From Algoriphagus sediminis (GTDB lineage Bacteria > Bacteroidota > Bacteroidia > Cytophagales > Cyclobacteriaceae), in contig NZ_JAUEPH010000004.1 of assembly GCF_030403435.1 (NCBI RefSeq), positions 310,001-374,000 on the forward strand: a DNA stretch of 64,000 nucleotides, read 5' to 3'. Made by a program: the position numbers and the translations under genes. This document shows positions 18,076 to 27,001 of the stretch, one piece after another (within the stretch, counting starts at the first letter, position 1; every line of letters starts with the position of its first letter). A model generated the notes under the pieces. That model was not told where the DNA came from, did not search any database, and saw only the letters and a list, made by a program, of their open reading frames with translations.

Positions 18076-20524
18076 AAGATTTGAAGTTGCCCTTGAGTAT
18101 TTCCGCTCAAAAGGATGGAAACCTTTTCCCTTTCAAATTAAGGCATGGCAACAATATCTGGATGGGAAATCAGGGCTATTAAATGCTCCCACGGGATCTG
18201 GCAAAACCCTGGCCCTTTGGTTTCCTGTAATTTTGAGTTATATCCTAAAACACCCTGAAGACTGGCAAAAGCCCAGAAAAAATGGAATTCAAATTATTTG
18301 GGTTTCGCCGTTGAGAGCTTTGGCACAGGACATTCAGCTTGCCATGCAGGAAGTTTGTGAGACCGTAGGGTTGCCTTGGAAGGTTCAGGTGAGAAATGGA
18401 GATACGGATCCAAAAACCCGCAATCAAATCAAAAGAAACCCTCCTGAATGCCTGATTACTACGCCTGAAACACTGCACGTGCTGATCGCACAAAAGGACC
18501 ATAAAAGGCTTTTTAAAAATATCGAAGCAGTCATTGTTGATGAATGGCATGAACTAGTGGGAAATAAACGTGGAGTTCAGGTCCAACTGGCATTGAGCTA
18601 CATTCAAGCTATTTGCCCTAATAAGTTTAAGCGTTGGGCAATTTCTGCCACTTTGGGAAATCTAAAAAATGCAGGTGAAGTTCTACTAGGAAATAAACTC
18701 CCTCTAAATATTGTCAAGGCTGAAATTGAAAAGGAAATTATCATTCATTCGGTTTACCCGGATGAGATCGAAAAGTATCCTTGGACGGGTCACTTAGGAA
18801 TCCGAATGCTAGATAAAGTAATCCCGATCATTGAAGAAGGTCAGTCTGGGTTGCTATTCACGAATACCAGATCACAAACTGAAATTTGGTATCAAAAAAT
18901 AATTGAAGCCAGACCTGATTGGGCGGGTTGGGTAGCCATGCACCACGGTTCTCTGGATATGAAAGTTCGTGCTTGGGTAGAAAATGCATTGCATGAGGGG
19001 AAACTTAAGTTGGTGGTTTGCACCTCGAGTCTCGATCTTGGGGTGGATTTCCGACCGGTGGATAGGGTGATTCAAGTGGGAAGCCCTAAAGGGGTTTCCA
19101 GGTTTATGCAAAGAGCTGGTCGTGCAGGGCATCAACCCGGATTGCCTTCAGAGGCATATTTTGTTCCTACCAATGCCCTTGAGTTAATAGAAGCTTCAGC
19201 TTTACGAAATGCCATTGAAGATAAAGATATGGAGTCCCAAAGCTCCCCTACTCTTTGCTATGATGTCTTGATCCAGTTTTTAGTCACTTTGGCTGTGGGA
19301 GAAGGATTCAGACCAGAGGAAGTTTACCCTATTATAAAATCCACCCATGCCTATGAAAAGCTAAGCAGCAGGGAAATGAAATGGGCGCTGGACTTTATCA
19401 CTCTAGGTGGTGAATCCCTTAGCAGCTATGAGGATTTCCGAAAGGTAGAAATCATGGAAGATGGGCTTTACAGAGTCAACAATAGAAAAATTGCTATGAA
19501 GCACCGACTTTCTATGGGGACCATCGTTTCTGAAGCTTCGCTGAAAGTGAAGTTTAAAAATGGGATGTATCTGGGATCTGTCGAGGAGTATTTCATTACA
19601 AAACTAAAAATTGGCGATCGCTTTTTCTTTGCTGGCAGGAGTCTTGAGCTTCTACAGATTAAGGATATGAGTGCTATTGTTAAGGTCTCCGATAAGAAGT
19701 CAAATAATGTCGTGAGTTGGATGGGAGCGCGGATGTCTTTGTCTTCGAAACTAGCAGATAAGATTCGGGATATTCTGGTAGAGTACAATATGGGAATCAG
19801 CAATTCTGAAGAAGTGAAGCAGGTTTTACCTATTCTTGACTTACAGTCAAAGCTATCCATAGTCCCGGATAAAGATCAGTTTCTTATTGAATCACATCAG
19901 TCTAAAGAAGGTTACCATCTCTTCTTTTATCCTTTCGAAGGAAGAATGATTCATGAGCTGATGAGTGCCATGGTTGCCTACAGAATCTCAGTGAGCTATC
20001 CTGTTTCTTTCAGTATTGCTATGAATGATTATGGGTTTGAGCTCCTTTCAGACACCTATCTGGATATCGAGGAATTGCTCGCAGAGGATCTTTTCACTAC
20101 CAAAAATATGAAAGAAGACATTCTGGCCTGTGTAAACGAAAGCGAAATGGCCAGGAGAAAATTCAGAGAAATTGCAGGGATATCCGGATTGGTATTTCAG
20201 GGGTATCCTGGAAAACCCATGACATTCAAGCACATTCAATCCAATTCCAGCCTGTTATTCCAGGTTTTTGAAACATATGACCCTGATAATCTCCTTTTGC
20301 GTCAAGCCCAAAATGAAGCCATAAATGATCAAATGGAGGAGAATAAAATGTTTGATGCGCTTTCAAAGATCAATAATCAGAAAATAGAAATAAGAAAACC
20401 TGTACAATTTACGCCCTTCTCCTTCCCTATCATGGTGGATCGTCTGAGCCGAACCAGCATTTCATCCGAGAGCATTGAAGATAGAATCGCCAAGATTCAG
20501 GCAGAATTCAGCGTACAGGATTAA
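18065..20524 (+). CDS. Ligase-associated DEXH-box DNA helicase (Lhr family)
   Basis: An 819-residue superfamily 2 helicase related to Lhr. RecA1 carries Walker A (APTGSGKT, residues 41-48) and the DEXH box DEWH (159-162), with SATLGN as motif III. RecA2 carries LDLGVDF and QRAGRAGHQPG (motif VI). A winged-helix/Lhr-core C-terminal region follows. It presumably unwinds or remodels DNA for the ligase encoded immediately upstream, whose 3' end it overlaps by 11 bp (the ATG lies inside the ligase frame). The stop codon overlaps that of convergent trkH. The PdeM phosphoesterase that usually follows this gene is absent here. Confidence 0.93.
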   Translation: MEDKRFEVALEYFRSKGWKPFPFQIKAWQQYLDGKSGLLNAPTGSGKTLALWFPVILSYILKHPEDWQKPRKNGIQIIWVSPLRALAQDIQLAMQEVCETVGLPWKVQVRNGDTDPKTRNQIKRNPPECLITTPETLHVLIAQKDHKRLFKNIEAVIVDEWHELVGNKRGVQVQLALSYIQAICPNKFKRWAISATLGNLKNAGEVLLGNKLPLNIVKAEIEKEIIIHSVYPDEIEKYPWTGHLGIRMLDKVIPIIEEGQSGLLFTNTRSQTEIWYQKIIEARPDWAGWVAMHHGSLDMKVRAWVENALHEGKLKLVVCTSSLDLGVDFRPVDRVIQVGSPKGVSRFMQRAGRAGHQPGLPSEAYFVPTNALELIEASALRNAIEDKDMESQSSPTLCYDVLIQFLVTLAVGEGFRPEEVYPIIKSTHAYEKLSSREMKWALDFITLGGESLSSYEDFRKVEIMEDGLYRVNNRKIAMKHRLSMGTIVSEASLKVKFKNGMYLGSVEEYFITKLKIGDRFFFAGRSLELLQIKDMSAIVKVSDKKSNNVVSWMGARMSLSSKLADKIRDILVEYNMGISNSEEVKQVLPILDLQSKLSIVPDKDQFLIESHQSKEGYHLFFYPFEGRMIHELMSAMVAYRISVSYPVSFSIAMNDYGFELLSDTYLDIEELLAEDLFTTKNMKEDILACVNESEMARRKFREIAGISGLVFQGYPGKPMTFKHIQSNSSLLFQVFETYDPDNLLLRQAQNEAINDQMEENKMFDALSKINNQKIEIRKPVQFTPFSFPIMVDRLSRTSISSESIEDRIAKIQAEFSVQD

Positions 20525-21969
20525 TTTGTTCTCCAGAAGAAAGGAGTGAACAAAATCAAGATGGTGAACAATTCAAGTCGCCCCAGAAGCATTATAAAGG
20601 ACAAAAAGACCTTTGCGAAAGGAGAGAAAAAACTAAAGTTATCTACCGGCCCCACCTGTCCAATTGCCGGTCCTACATTTCCGAGTGAAGTTGCTACTGC
20701 CCCTAATGAAGTGGGTAAATCATAACCGATCAGTGACATCACTAATGCTCCAAGAACGAAAGTGAGTAGATAAATTAAGAGGAAGTTCATGATGTGGGTA
20801 ATGATCCGTGTAGTTACTCTATCCCCATTGATTAGAAGAGGCACTACAGCCCGAGGATGGATCAATCGCTTAAATTCCAACCAGGAATTTTTTATAAAAG
20901 TCAGGTGTCTCACAAACTTAATCCCACCAGCGGTGGATCCCGCTGAGCCCCCTAGGAATAAAAGCATGAAACATAAAAAAGTGACGCCTTGACCGTATTG
21001 GGTGTAATCATCTGTCACATAGCCTGTTGTTGTAATTAGGGAAACCACTTGAAAAAGAGAAGTTCTAAATGCTTCCTCTCCAGAGAAATCTGCCCTTTGG
21101 GCAATGGGGTAATACAGAATAACCGAAATACCGAGAAGGAAAAAAGCATAAGTTTTAAACTCATCGCTTCGAAATACCCTTTTAAACCTACCAAGAAGTC
21201 CAAAGTAGATCACCGTGAAGTTAGTACCGGCCAGGAACATGAAAAAGATGGCAGTATACTGGATAAAGGCCGAGTCATAGAAAGCCATGCTGGCATTTTT
21301 GGTCGAGAATCCACCTGTGGCCAAAGTAGTCAATGCATGATTGATGGCATCAAAAAATGTCATACCTCCAGCCCAATATAAAAGCATTGCAAGAAGAGTG
21401 AGTCCTACATAGACGTACCAAAGTCTTTTCGCTGTTTCTGAGATTCTCGGATGAACTTTATCTGATGTTGGGCCAGGAGATTCCGCTACAAAAAGCTCAA
21501 TGCCTCCAATTCCCAACAGTGGAAATATAGCCACCGTAAGTACGATGATTCCTAAACCGCCAATCCATTGAGTCATACTTCGCCAGAAAAGAAGGCCTTT
21601 AGGCATGGCTTCAATATCTGTCAGAATCGAGGCTCCAGTAGTAGTCAAACCTGACATGGTCTCAAAAATCGCATCGTAAAAAGAAGGAATTTCTTTGCTT
21701 AGAAGATAAGGCAGCATTCCAAAAATTGCCATTACCAACCAACTCAAGGACACAATCAGGTAGCCTTCCCTTTTTCTAATATTCCTATCATCCTTCGAAA
21801 AGGAGAAAAAGAGAATCAAGCCAATAACAAGCGAAATTGATGCGGAAACAACTATGGGAAAAATGGTCTCACCATAGTGTAAGGAAAAGGCTGCCCCCGG
21901 AAGCATCAATAGACCAATGAGCACCATCAGGGCTCCCATGATCTTCGCAATTTCCTTGAAATGAATCAT
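20521..21969 (-). CDS. trkH: Trk-type potassium uptake membrane subunit
   Basis: A 482-residue polytopic membrane protein of the TrkH/KtrB superfamily, the ion-conducting part of a potassium uptake system. The four pore-loop selectivity signatures are visible: MSGLTTTGASIL, TLATGGFSTKN, LITTTGYVTDD and ATSLGNVGPAIG. The fourth filter diverges most, as is usual. It begins 3 bp after the trkA stop codon, so the gate and regulatory ring are co-expressed. Its stop codon overlaps the convergent helicase stop by 3 bp with no room for a separate terminator. Confidence 0.94.
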   Translation of the reverse strand: MIHFKEIAKIMGALMVLIGLLMLPGAAFSLHYGETIFPIVVSASISLVIGLILFFSFSKDDRNIRKREGYLIVSLSWLVMAIFGMLPYLLSKEIPSFYDAIFETMSGLTTTGASILTDIEAMPKGLLFWRSMTQWIGGLGIIVLTVAIFPLLGIGGIELFVAESPGPTSDKVHPRISETAKRLWYVYVGLTLLAMLLYWAGGMTFFDAINHALTTLATGGFSTKNASMAFYDSAFIQYTAIFFMFLAGTNFTVIYFGLLGRFKRVFRSDEFKTYAFFLLGISVILYYPIAQRADFSGEEAFRTSLFQVVSLITTTGYVTDDYTQYGQGVTFLCFMLLFLGGSAGSTAGGIKFVRHLTFIKNSWLEFKRLIHPRAVVPLLINGDRVTTRIITHIMNFLLIYLLTFVLGALVMSLIGYDLPTSLGAVATSLGNVGPAIGQVGPVDNFSFFSPFAKVFLSFIMLLGRLELFTILILFTPFFWRTN

Positions 21970-21972
21970 GTG

Positions 21973-23319
21973 TTAATGGAAAAGTTTTTCCAAGGTATTC
22001 CTTGCTTGTGGCAATGCCAAAACGATGGCCTTATCATTTAGCTGCAAATTGAAATCTCCATCCGGGATGAACACTTCCTCGCCTCGGATTACACCCGCCA
22101 CAATGGCTGAATCAGGGATATGAAGATCTCTCAAAGGATGCTTTGTGAGTCTGTTATTTTTACAAACACTATACTGAATAAATTCCGCATCCACCCCATA
22201 AATTCCAGACACCGCTTCTACGGTACCTTTTTTAAGAAAGCGAGAGATCTCATTGGCAGCTACCAATTTTTTATTGATCAGGGAATCCACCCCGATACTA
22301 TGGGAAATATGGATATACTCACGAGTATCCACGTGGGCTATGGTTTTGTAAACCCCATGATTTTTTGCGGAAAGACTGGTGATAATATTGGTTTCAGAAG
22401 AATCCGTCAAAGCTAAAAAGGCATCCATCTGCTCGAGGCCCTCTTCGATTAAAAGCTCGATATTTTTATAATCACCTGTAATTACGAGGGTGTTTTTCAG
22501 ATGCTCAGCAAGCCATTTACACCTTTCCTTGTCTTTATTCACCAAGGTCACTCTGAATTTGTCTTCAAGCCTTAAAGCGGTGGTGAGAGCCATATCATCG
22601 CCTCCGATGATCATTACATTCTTTACTGCTACCTTTTTCTGACCTACCAATTCCAGAACACTTTCCGTATTCTTTTTATTCGAAATAAAGAAAACGTGAT
22701 CCCCATTTCGAATAATGGTACTTCCCCTTGGAATAATTGTCTTTTGATCTCTTAAAATTGCTATGATTCTAATATCATCGAAAATAGGATCAGAACTCAT
22801 ATCCATAATCCTTTGATCCACAAGAGCATTGGATTTATCCAAGGTGATCCCAACAATATTCAGCTTTCCACCTCCAAAATCGAAGACCTCAGTAAAACTG
22901 GAATTCTCAATCATATTGAAGATTTCCCGGCTACAGAGCATGGTTGGAGAAATTAGATTATCAATTCCAATATTCTCGAAATACTTGATATTCTCTTCGT
23001 TCAGGTAACTGTGATTTCTGACTCGCGCCATTACACGCTTTGCACCAAGCTGCTTAGCTAATACGGCTGTTACGAGATTGGTTTTCTCTGAGGTTGTTAC
23101 AGCCAAAACCATACTTGCATTGGCTACATCTGCTCTCTGCAAAACCTCAAAGGAGGTTGCGTCTCCCTGGACGGTTAAAACGTCCAGCTTTGAAGAGACA
23201 TAATCCAATACCTCTCTGTCAGTATCTATAAGGATGATGTCCTTATCATCGTAACTTAATTGCTCAGCCAAATGATATCCCATATCCCCTGAACCTGCAA
23301 TTACTATATTCTGCCCCAT
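21973..23319 (-). CDS. trkA: Trk system NAD-binding regulatory subunit
   Basis: A 448-residue peripheral regulator of TrkH with the duplicated RCK layout. The first Rossmann half begins IVIAGSGDMGYHLA and the second MIIGGDDMALTTAL; each is followed by an RCK_C ligand-binding lobe (about 140-225 and 365-448). NAD(H)/ATP binding to such rings gates the potassium pore. The second Rossmann loop has GGDDMA instead of GxGxxG, which suggests weaker or altered nucleotide binding in that half. It is the first gene of the trkA-trkH pair; a possible -7 box lies just upstream. Confidence 0.94.
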   Translation of the reverse strand: MGQNIVIAGSGDMGYHLAEQLSYDDKDIILIDTDREVLDYVSSKLDVLTVQGDATSFEVLQRADVANASMVLAVTTSEKTNLVTAVLAKQLGAKRVMARVRNHSYLNEENIKYFENIGIDNLISPTMLCSREIFNMIENSSFTEVFDFGGGKLNIVGITLDKSNALVDQRIMDMSSDPIFDDIRIIAILRDQKTIIPRGSTIIRNGDHVFFISNKKNTESVLELVGQKKVAVKNVMIIGGDDMALTTALRLEDKFRVTLVNKDKERCKWLAEHLKNTLVITGDYKNIELLIEEGLEQMDAFLALTDSSETNIITSLSAKNHGVYKTIAHVDTREYIHISHSIGVDSLINKKLVAANEISRFLKKGTVEAVSGIYGVDAEFIQYSVCKNNRLTKHPLRDLHIPDSAIVAGVIRGEEVFIPDGDFNLQLNDKAIVLALPQARNTLEKLFH

Positions 23320-23342
23320 GTAGGATTGTACTATTTCGAAGC

Positions 23343-23350
23343 CAAAATTA
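23343..23350 (-). promoter_or_regulatory. Possible -7 promoter element for trkA-trkH
   Basis: The minus strand reads TAATTTTG, which fits TAnnTTTG and lies 23 bp upstream of the trkA start. The trinucleotide at the expected -33 distance (19 bp) is TTA, not TTG, so this is a weak call. Confidence 0.35.
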
Positions 23351-23457
23351 ACATCTTTATCAATGTCAATAAGACTTTGAACAGTTTCTTTTTGATTTCA
23401 GAGACAAAACCATGATCATGACCCAATAATTCATTGTGCGCCAGCAATTAACAAATC

Positions 23458-24696
23458 TTAATCTAGAAGCTTAGAGCGTTCATCTTCAGTGATTTCCTCC
23501 ACATCTTTTAGCTTCCTCTGAATAGCCCTTGTCCTGGTTCCGATTAGCTTATCAAGTTCGGAATTCGCCTCATTCAATTTTCTTTGAGTCTTATCCAAAA
23601 GATCTCCAAACTTGGAAAATTCAGTTTTCACAGCTCCTAGAATTTGCCAGACTTCAGAGCTTCTTTTTTGAATGGCCAAAGTTTTAAAGCCCATCTGTAA
23701 ACTATTCAACAAAGCCGTCAAAGTGGTGGGACCTGTGATGACCACCTGATAATCCATTTGAATTTTCTGGACAAATCCCGGTTCACGAAGGAGTTCCGCG
23801 TACAGGCTTTCCATGGGCAGAAATAAGATCGCAAAATCAGTAGAATGCGGAGGCTGAACATACTTATTGCGAATATCAGAAGCTGCTTTCTTTACACTTT
23901 GAAATAACTCGAGCCGATAAGCATTAATCAATTGATTGTCAGTGCTTTCATAAGCATCAACCAAGCGGAGATAAGATTCTTGTGGAAATTTAGAATCAAT
24001 GGGCAATAGAACCGGATGATTATCTCCTGGCATCTTAATCGCAAATTCTACCCGCTCCCTGCTATTGGGAAGAACTGAAGTGTTTACGAGATATTGTTCT
24101 GGACTCATTACATTCTCCAAAATTGCCTGAAGCTGAAACTCACCCAGAATCCCTCTTGACTTAACATTGGTTAGAACCTTTTTTAAATCTCCTACTCCCT
24201 GAGCCAAATTCTGCATCTCACCCAACCCCTGCTGAACCGCTTGGAGTTGTTTATTTACCATTTCAAAGGATTGACCTAGCCTTGCTTCCAGAGTCTTCTG
24301 AAGCTTTTCATCCACAGTCTCTCTGATTTTTTCCAGGCGTAGCTCTGTGGAACTTAAAAGGTCTCTCTGATTTTGATTTAATTCTGTAAGCTTTTCCTTT
24401 TGGGCTTTATTTAGTGACTCAACGTTTTGCTGGAAGAGCTTTCCAAAATCCTTTAACCCATCTGACTGATTTCTCGAATTCCTGTCCAAACTATCCAAAA
24501 CCAGAGCAAATTGCTGGGTAAGGTTACTTTGGGATTCCTTCCTTAGTGAGGCTAGCTCCGCGCTTATTTCCCTACGTAAAAGGGCAAAATCTTCATTTAA
24601 TAACCTCTGGGACTGCTTATTCCTTGATCTGATAACTAGAAATACCAGAATGAAAATTTGAAAAATAAGAATAGCAATCAGTAAGAAATCACTCAT
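23458..24696 (-). CDS. rmuC: DNA recombination protein RmuC
   Basis: A 412-residue protein with an N-terminal membrane anchor (about 4-22), a long coiled coil (about 30-165, rich in Leu/Glu/Gln/Lys) and the RmuC core (about 175-360). The core includes GILGEFQLQAIL, LLPIDSKFP and FLPMESLYAELLREPG. The core is a predicted PD-(D/E)XK-type nuclease fold and limits inversions at short inverted repeats in E. coli. That is notable in a genome with several palindromic repeat families. The start overlaps the 3' end of the alpha/beta hydrolase gene by 8 bp. Confidence 0.93.
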   Translation of the reverse strand: MSDFLLIAILIFQIFILVFLVIRSRNKQSQRLLNEDFALLRREISAELASLRKESQSNLTQQFALVLDSLDRNSRNQSDGLKDFGKLFQQNVESLNKAQKEKLTELNQNQRDLLSSTELRLEKIRETVDEKLQKTLEARLGQSFEMVNKQLQAVQQGLGEMQNLAQGVGDLKKVLTNVKSRGILGEFQLQAILENVMSPEQYLVNTSVLPNSRERVEFAIKMPGDNHPVLLPIDSKFPQESYLRLVDAYESTDNQLINAYRLELFQSVKKAASDIRNKYVQPPHSTDFAILFLPMESLYAELLREPGFVQKIQMDYQVVITGPTTLTALLNSLQMGFKTLAIQKRSSEVWQILGAVKTEFSKFGDLLDKTQRKLNEANSELDKLIGTRTRAIQRKLKDVEEITEDERSKLLD

Positions 24697-25702
24697 TTGA
24701 AGAAATCAGTTTAGGGGAAGAAAAGTAACCGTTTCTGATCTCTACCCCTAAAAAAGCTAAATATTCTCCGACAGATTCCGTCGGAATCTCCTCCATGGGT
24801 ACATGTCCTGCATTTTCGAAGACTTTCAATTTTGACCCTTTAATAGAAGTCTGCAAGGCTTGCCCATTTCGAAGGGGTATCCAATTATCATACTTCCCCC
24901 AGGTAATTAAAGTAGGCATAGTCAGATTGTCGTAATCAATAGTTGTTTCCCTTGGAGCCATTAGTCGATCCAGTGTAGCTTGTCTATTTCCTTCACGAAG
25001 CATTAATTCATAATAGCGATCAATCACTGCCTCTGAAATTTTTGTTTCATCAAAATAAACCTGCTCCATATTCATTTGGAAAAGAAATTTTGGGGTACAC
25101 TTCAAAAGGAGCTTTGAAAAGACAGGGTTTCTGGCAAGCTTGAAAATAAAGGCTTCGTCCCTTCCAGAATCTTCATTGGAATCCAATGTTCTGGGTTCCT
25201 CAACCCCTTTAGGAGCTGCAGATGAATTCAGTAAATTCAAGGATTTAACCAGTTCAGGATGATCACTGGAAAGCTGCATGGCCACTGCTCCTCCCATAGA
25301 ATTACCAGCAATATGAAAGCTTTCCAAATCCAATTTTTCAGCGATTCTTCGAATCAAAATGCTGTAATCTTTCACTGAGTAATGCTTACCCTCACTTGGT
25401 CCAGTCAGTCCATGTCCTGGTAAATCAAGAGAAATGGTCAGAAAATATGGGCTTAATTCTTTTTGCCAGATGTCCCAGGTGTGAAGAGAGGAAAAACTCC
25501 CATGCACCAAGATCACAGGTTCCCCTTCGCCCATGAGGCGTAAATGAACCTGCTGGCCATCTACATCAAGAAATATGGATTCCGCAGTTTGATATTTTTC
25601 CTGAACGTACTCAGGAGAAAGATCCGGACGATAAAGGGTTAGCAGAAAAAATATTACTGCTAAAACCAGAAAGACAATAACTCGAAGTGCCTTTTTCAAC
25701 AT
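24689..25702 (-). CDS. Membrane-anchored alpha/beta hydrolase
   Basis: A 337-residue alpha/beta-fold hydrolase with one N-terminal membrane segment (about 6-25). The oxyanion/HG motif is HGSFSSLHTW, the nucleophile elbow is GNSMGG with Ser135, and the acid and base are probably the Asp in GKYDNWIP and the His in NAGHVPMEE. This is the pattern of esterases, lipases and C-C hydrolases such as MhpC-like enzymes; substrate unknown. It overlaps rmuC by 8 bp, and its start is 72 bp from the divergent Nramp-like gene. Confidence 0.87.
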   Translation of the reverse strand: MLKKALRVIVFLVLAVIFFLLTLYRPDLSPEYVQEKYQTAESIFLDVDGQQVHLRLMGEGEPVILVHGSFSSLHTWDIWQKELSPYFLTISLDLPGHGLTGPSEGKHYSVKDYSILIRRIAEKLDLESFHIAGNSMGGAVAMQLSSDHPELVKSLNLLNSSAAPKGVEEPRTLDSNEDSGRDEAFIFKLARNPVFSKLLLKCTPKFLFQMNMEQVYFDETKISEAVIDRYYELMLREGNRQATLDRLMAPRETTIDYDNLTMPTLITWGKYDNWIPLRNGQALQTSIKGSKLKVFENAGHVPMEEIPTESVGEYLAFLGVEIRNGYFSSPKLISSNE

Positions 25703-25774
25703 AAATAAAATTTAGAATATCATAAGTTAAACAGAGATTGTACCATAATTTCTATTTTTAGTAAAATCGAGTCC

Positions 25775-26995
25775 TTGAACATCAAAGAAATTTTTAAATC
25801 CATCGGACCAGGCCCCATCGTGGCTGCCGCATTTATTGGGCCAGGCACAGTCACAGTTTGCACACTCGCTGGGGTTAACTGGGGATACAGTCTAATGTGG
25901 GCTATGCTCATCTCCATCCTAATCACCGGCTTTTTACAGGAAGCCTCTGGACGGCTTGGGGTGATCACAAAAAAAGATTTAAGTGAAATCCTGAGAGATT
26001 CTGATTTGGGAATACTACTAAAGTGGTTTGCTCTTCCTTTGGTACTACTGGCGATAGCCCTTGGAAATGCCGCCTATGAATCCGGGAACCTTACTGGTGC
26101 TGCTCTTGGTCTGGATGTGATTATTAACCCTACAAAGGTAATACCTGAAACCTTTTCCATCAAGCCAACTAACCTGCTGGCGGGTGTTCTGGCTCTTGCT
26201 CTTTTATGGTATGGTTCATTTAAAACCCTGCAAAACGTACTGACCGGACTAGTCATCGTTTTATCTGTCTCCTTTTTGGTCACTGCTTTTATGGTTTTAC
26301 CAGAAATTACCACTCTAGCAAAAGGCTTTATACCAAGGGTAAACTCTGAAAACCTATTGCTCATCGCCTCTATAATTGGAACGACCGTGGTACCCTACAA
26401 TCTCTTTCTTTACGCCAGCCTGGCAAAAAAGCAGTGGGAAGCCGCTTCTGAAATAGGAGCTATGCGCAAAGACATCTGGATTTCTGTTGTTCTAGGTGGG
26501 ATTGTCTCAATGGCAATTATAGTCGTTGGAGCCTCGAACCCCAGTACTGAGATCAATTCTGTTGTGGATCTTTCGAAAGGATTGGAATTAACCTTAGGAA
26601 AAACTGCCAAATATTTAACTGCTATTGGCCTATTCGGAGCAGGAATCACCTCTTCTATCACAGCCCCTTTGGCCACAGGTCTGGTGGTTTGCGGATTATT
26701 TGGGTGGGATCAAAATATCTCCTCAAAACCCATGAGATGGGTTATGATTTCTACAGTCTCTCTTGGTTTAATTTTTTCTTCATTTGGAATCACACCGGTC
26801 CAACTAATAGTCACGGCACAGCTGGCAAATGGAATATTGCTTCCCTTGGTGAGTGGTTGGATACTTTGGCTTTCAGCCCAAAAAGGGATCTTGGGAAAGT
26901 ACGCCACCAGAAGAAGTGGGCTTATTTTTGGGGTTTTGATTTGGTTAATGACCCTGGCCTTAGGTATAAAAAGTGTAAGCCTGGTTTTTGCTTAG
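25775..26995 (+). CDS. Nramp-superfamily transporter with altered metal-site motifs
   Basis: A 406-residue membrane protein with about 11 helices and the LeuT-like Nramp layout. The TM1 unwound motif, DPGN in classical manganese/iron transporters, is GPGT here (residues 22-25). The TM6 motif A/C-M-P-H is replaced by VVPY (205-208). All three usual metal ligands (Asp, Asn, Met) are therefore missing, so the substrate is unlikely to be the classical Mn2+/Fe2+. Annotating it simply as MntH would be wrong. The best start is TTG at 25775: no in-frame ATG exists upstream, and the conserved FKSIGPG region begins seven residues later. It converges with the YpfJ-type protease gene, with 6 bp between stops. 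Confidence 0.85.
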   Translation: MNIKEIFKSIGPGPIVAAAFIGPGTVTVCTLAGVNWGYSLMWAMLISILITGFLQEASGRLGVITKKDLSEILRDSDLGILLKWFALPLVLLAIALGNAAYESGNLTGAALGLDVIINPTKVIPETFSIKPTNLLAGVLALALLWYGSFKTLQNVLTGLVIVLSVSFLVTAFMVLPEITTLAKGFIPRVNSENLLLIASIIGTTVVPYNLFLYASLAKKQWEAASEIGAMRKDIWISVVLGGIVSMAIIVVGASNPSTEINSVVDLSKGLELTLGKTAKYLTAIGLFGAGITSSITAPLATGLVVCGLFGWDQNISSKPMRWVMISTVSLGLIFSSFGITPVQLIVTAQLANGILLPLVSGWILWLSAQKGILGKYATRRSGLIFGVLIWLMTLALGIKSVSLVFA

Positions 26996-27001
26996 ACAGA
27001 A

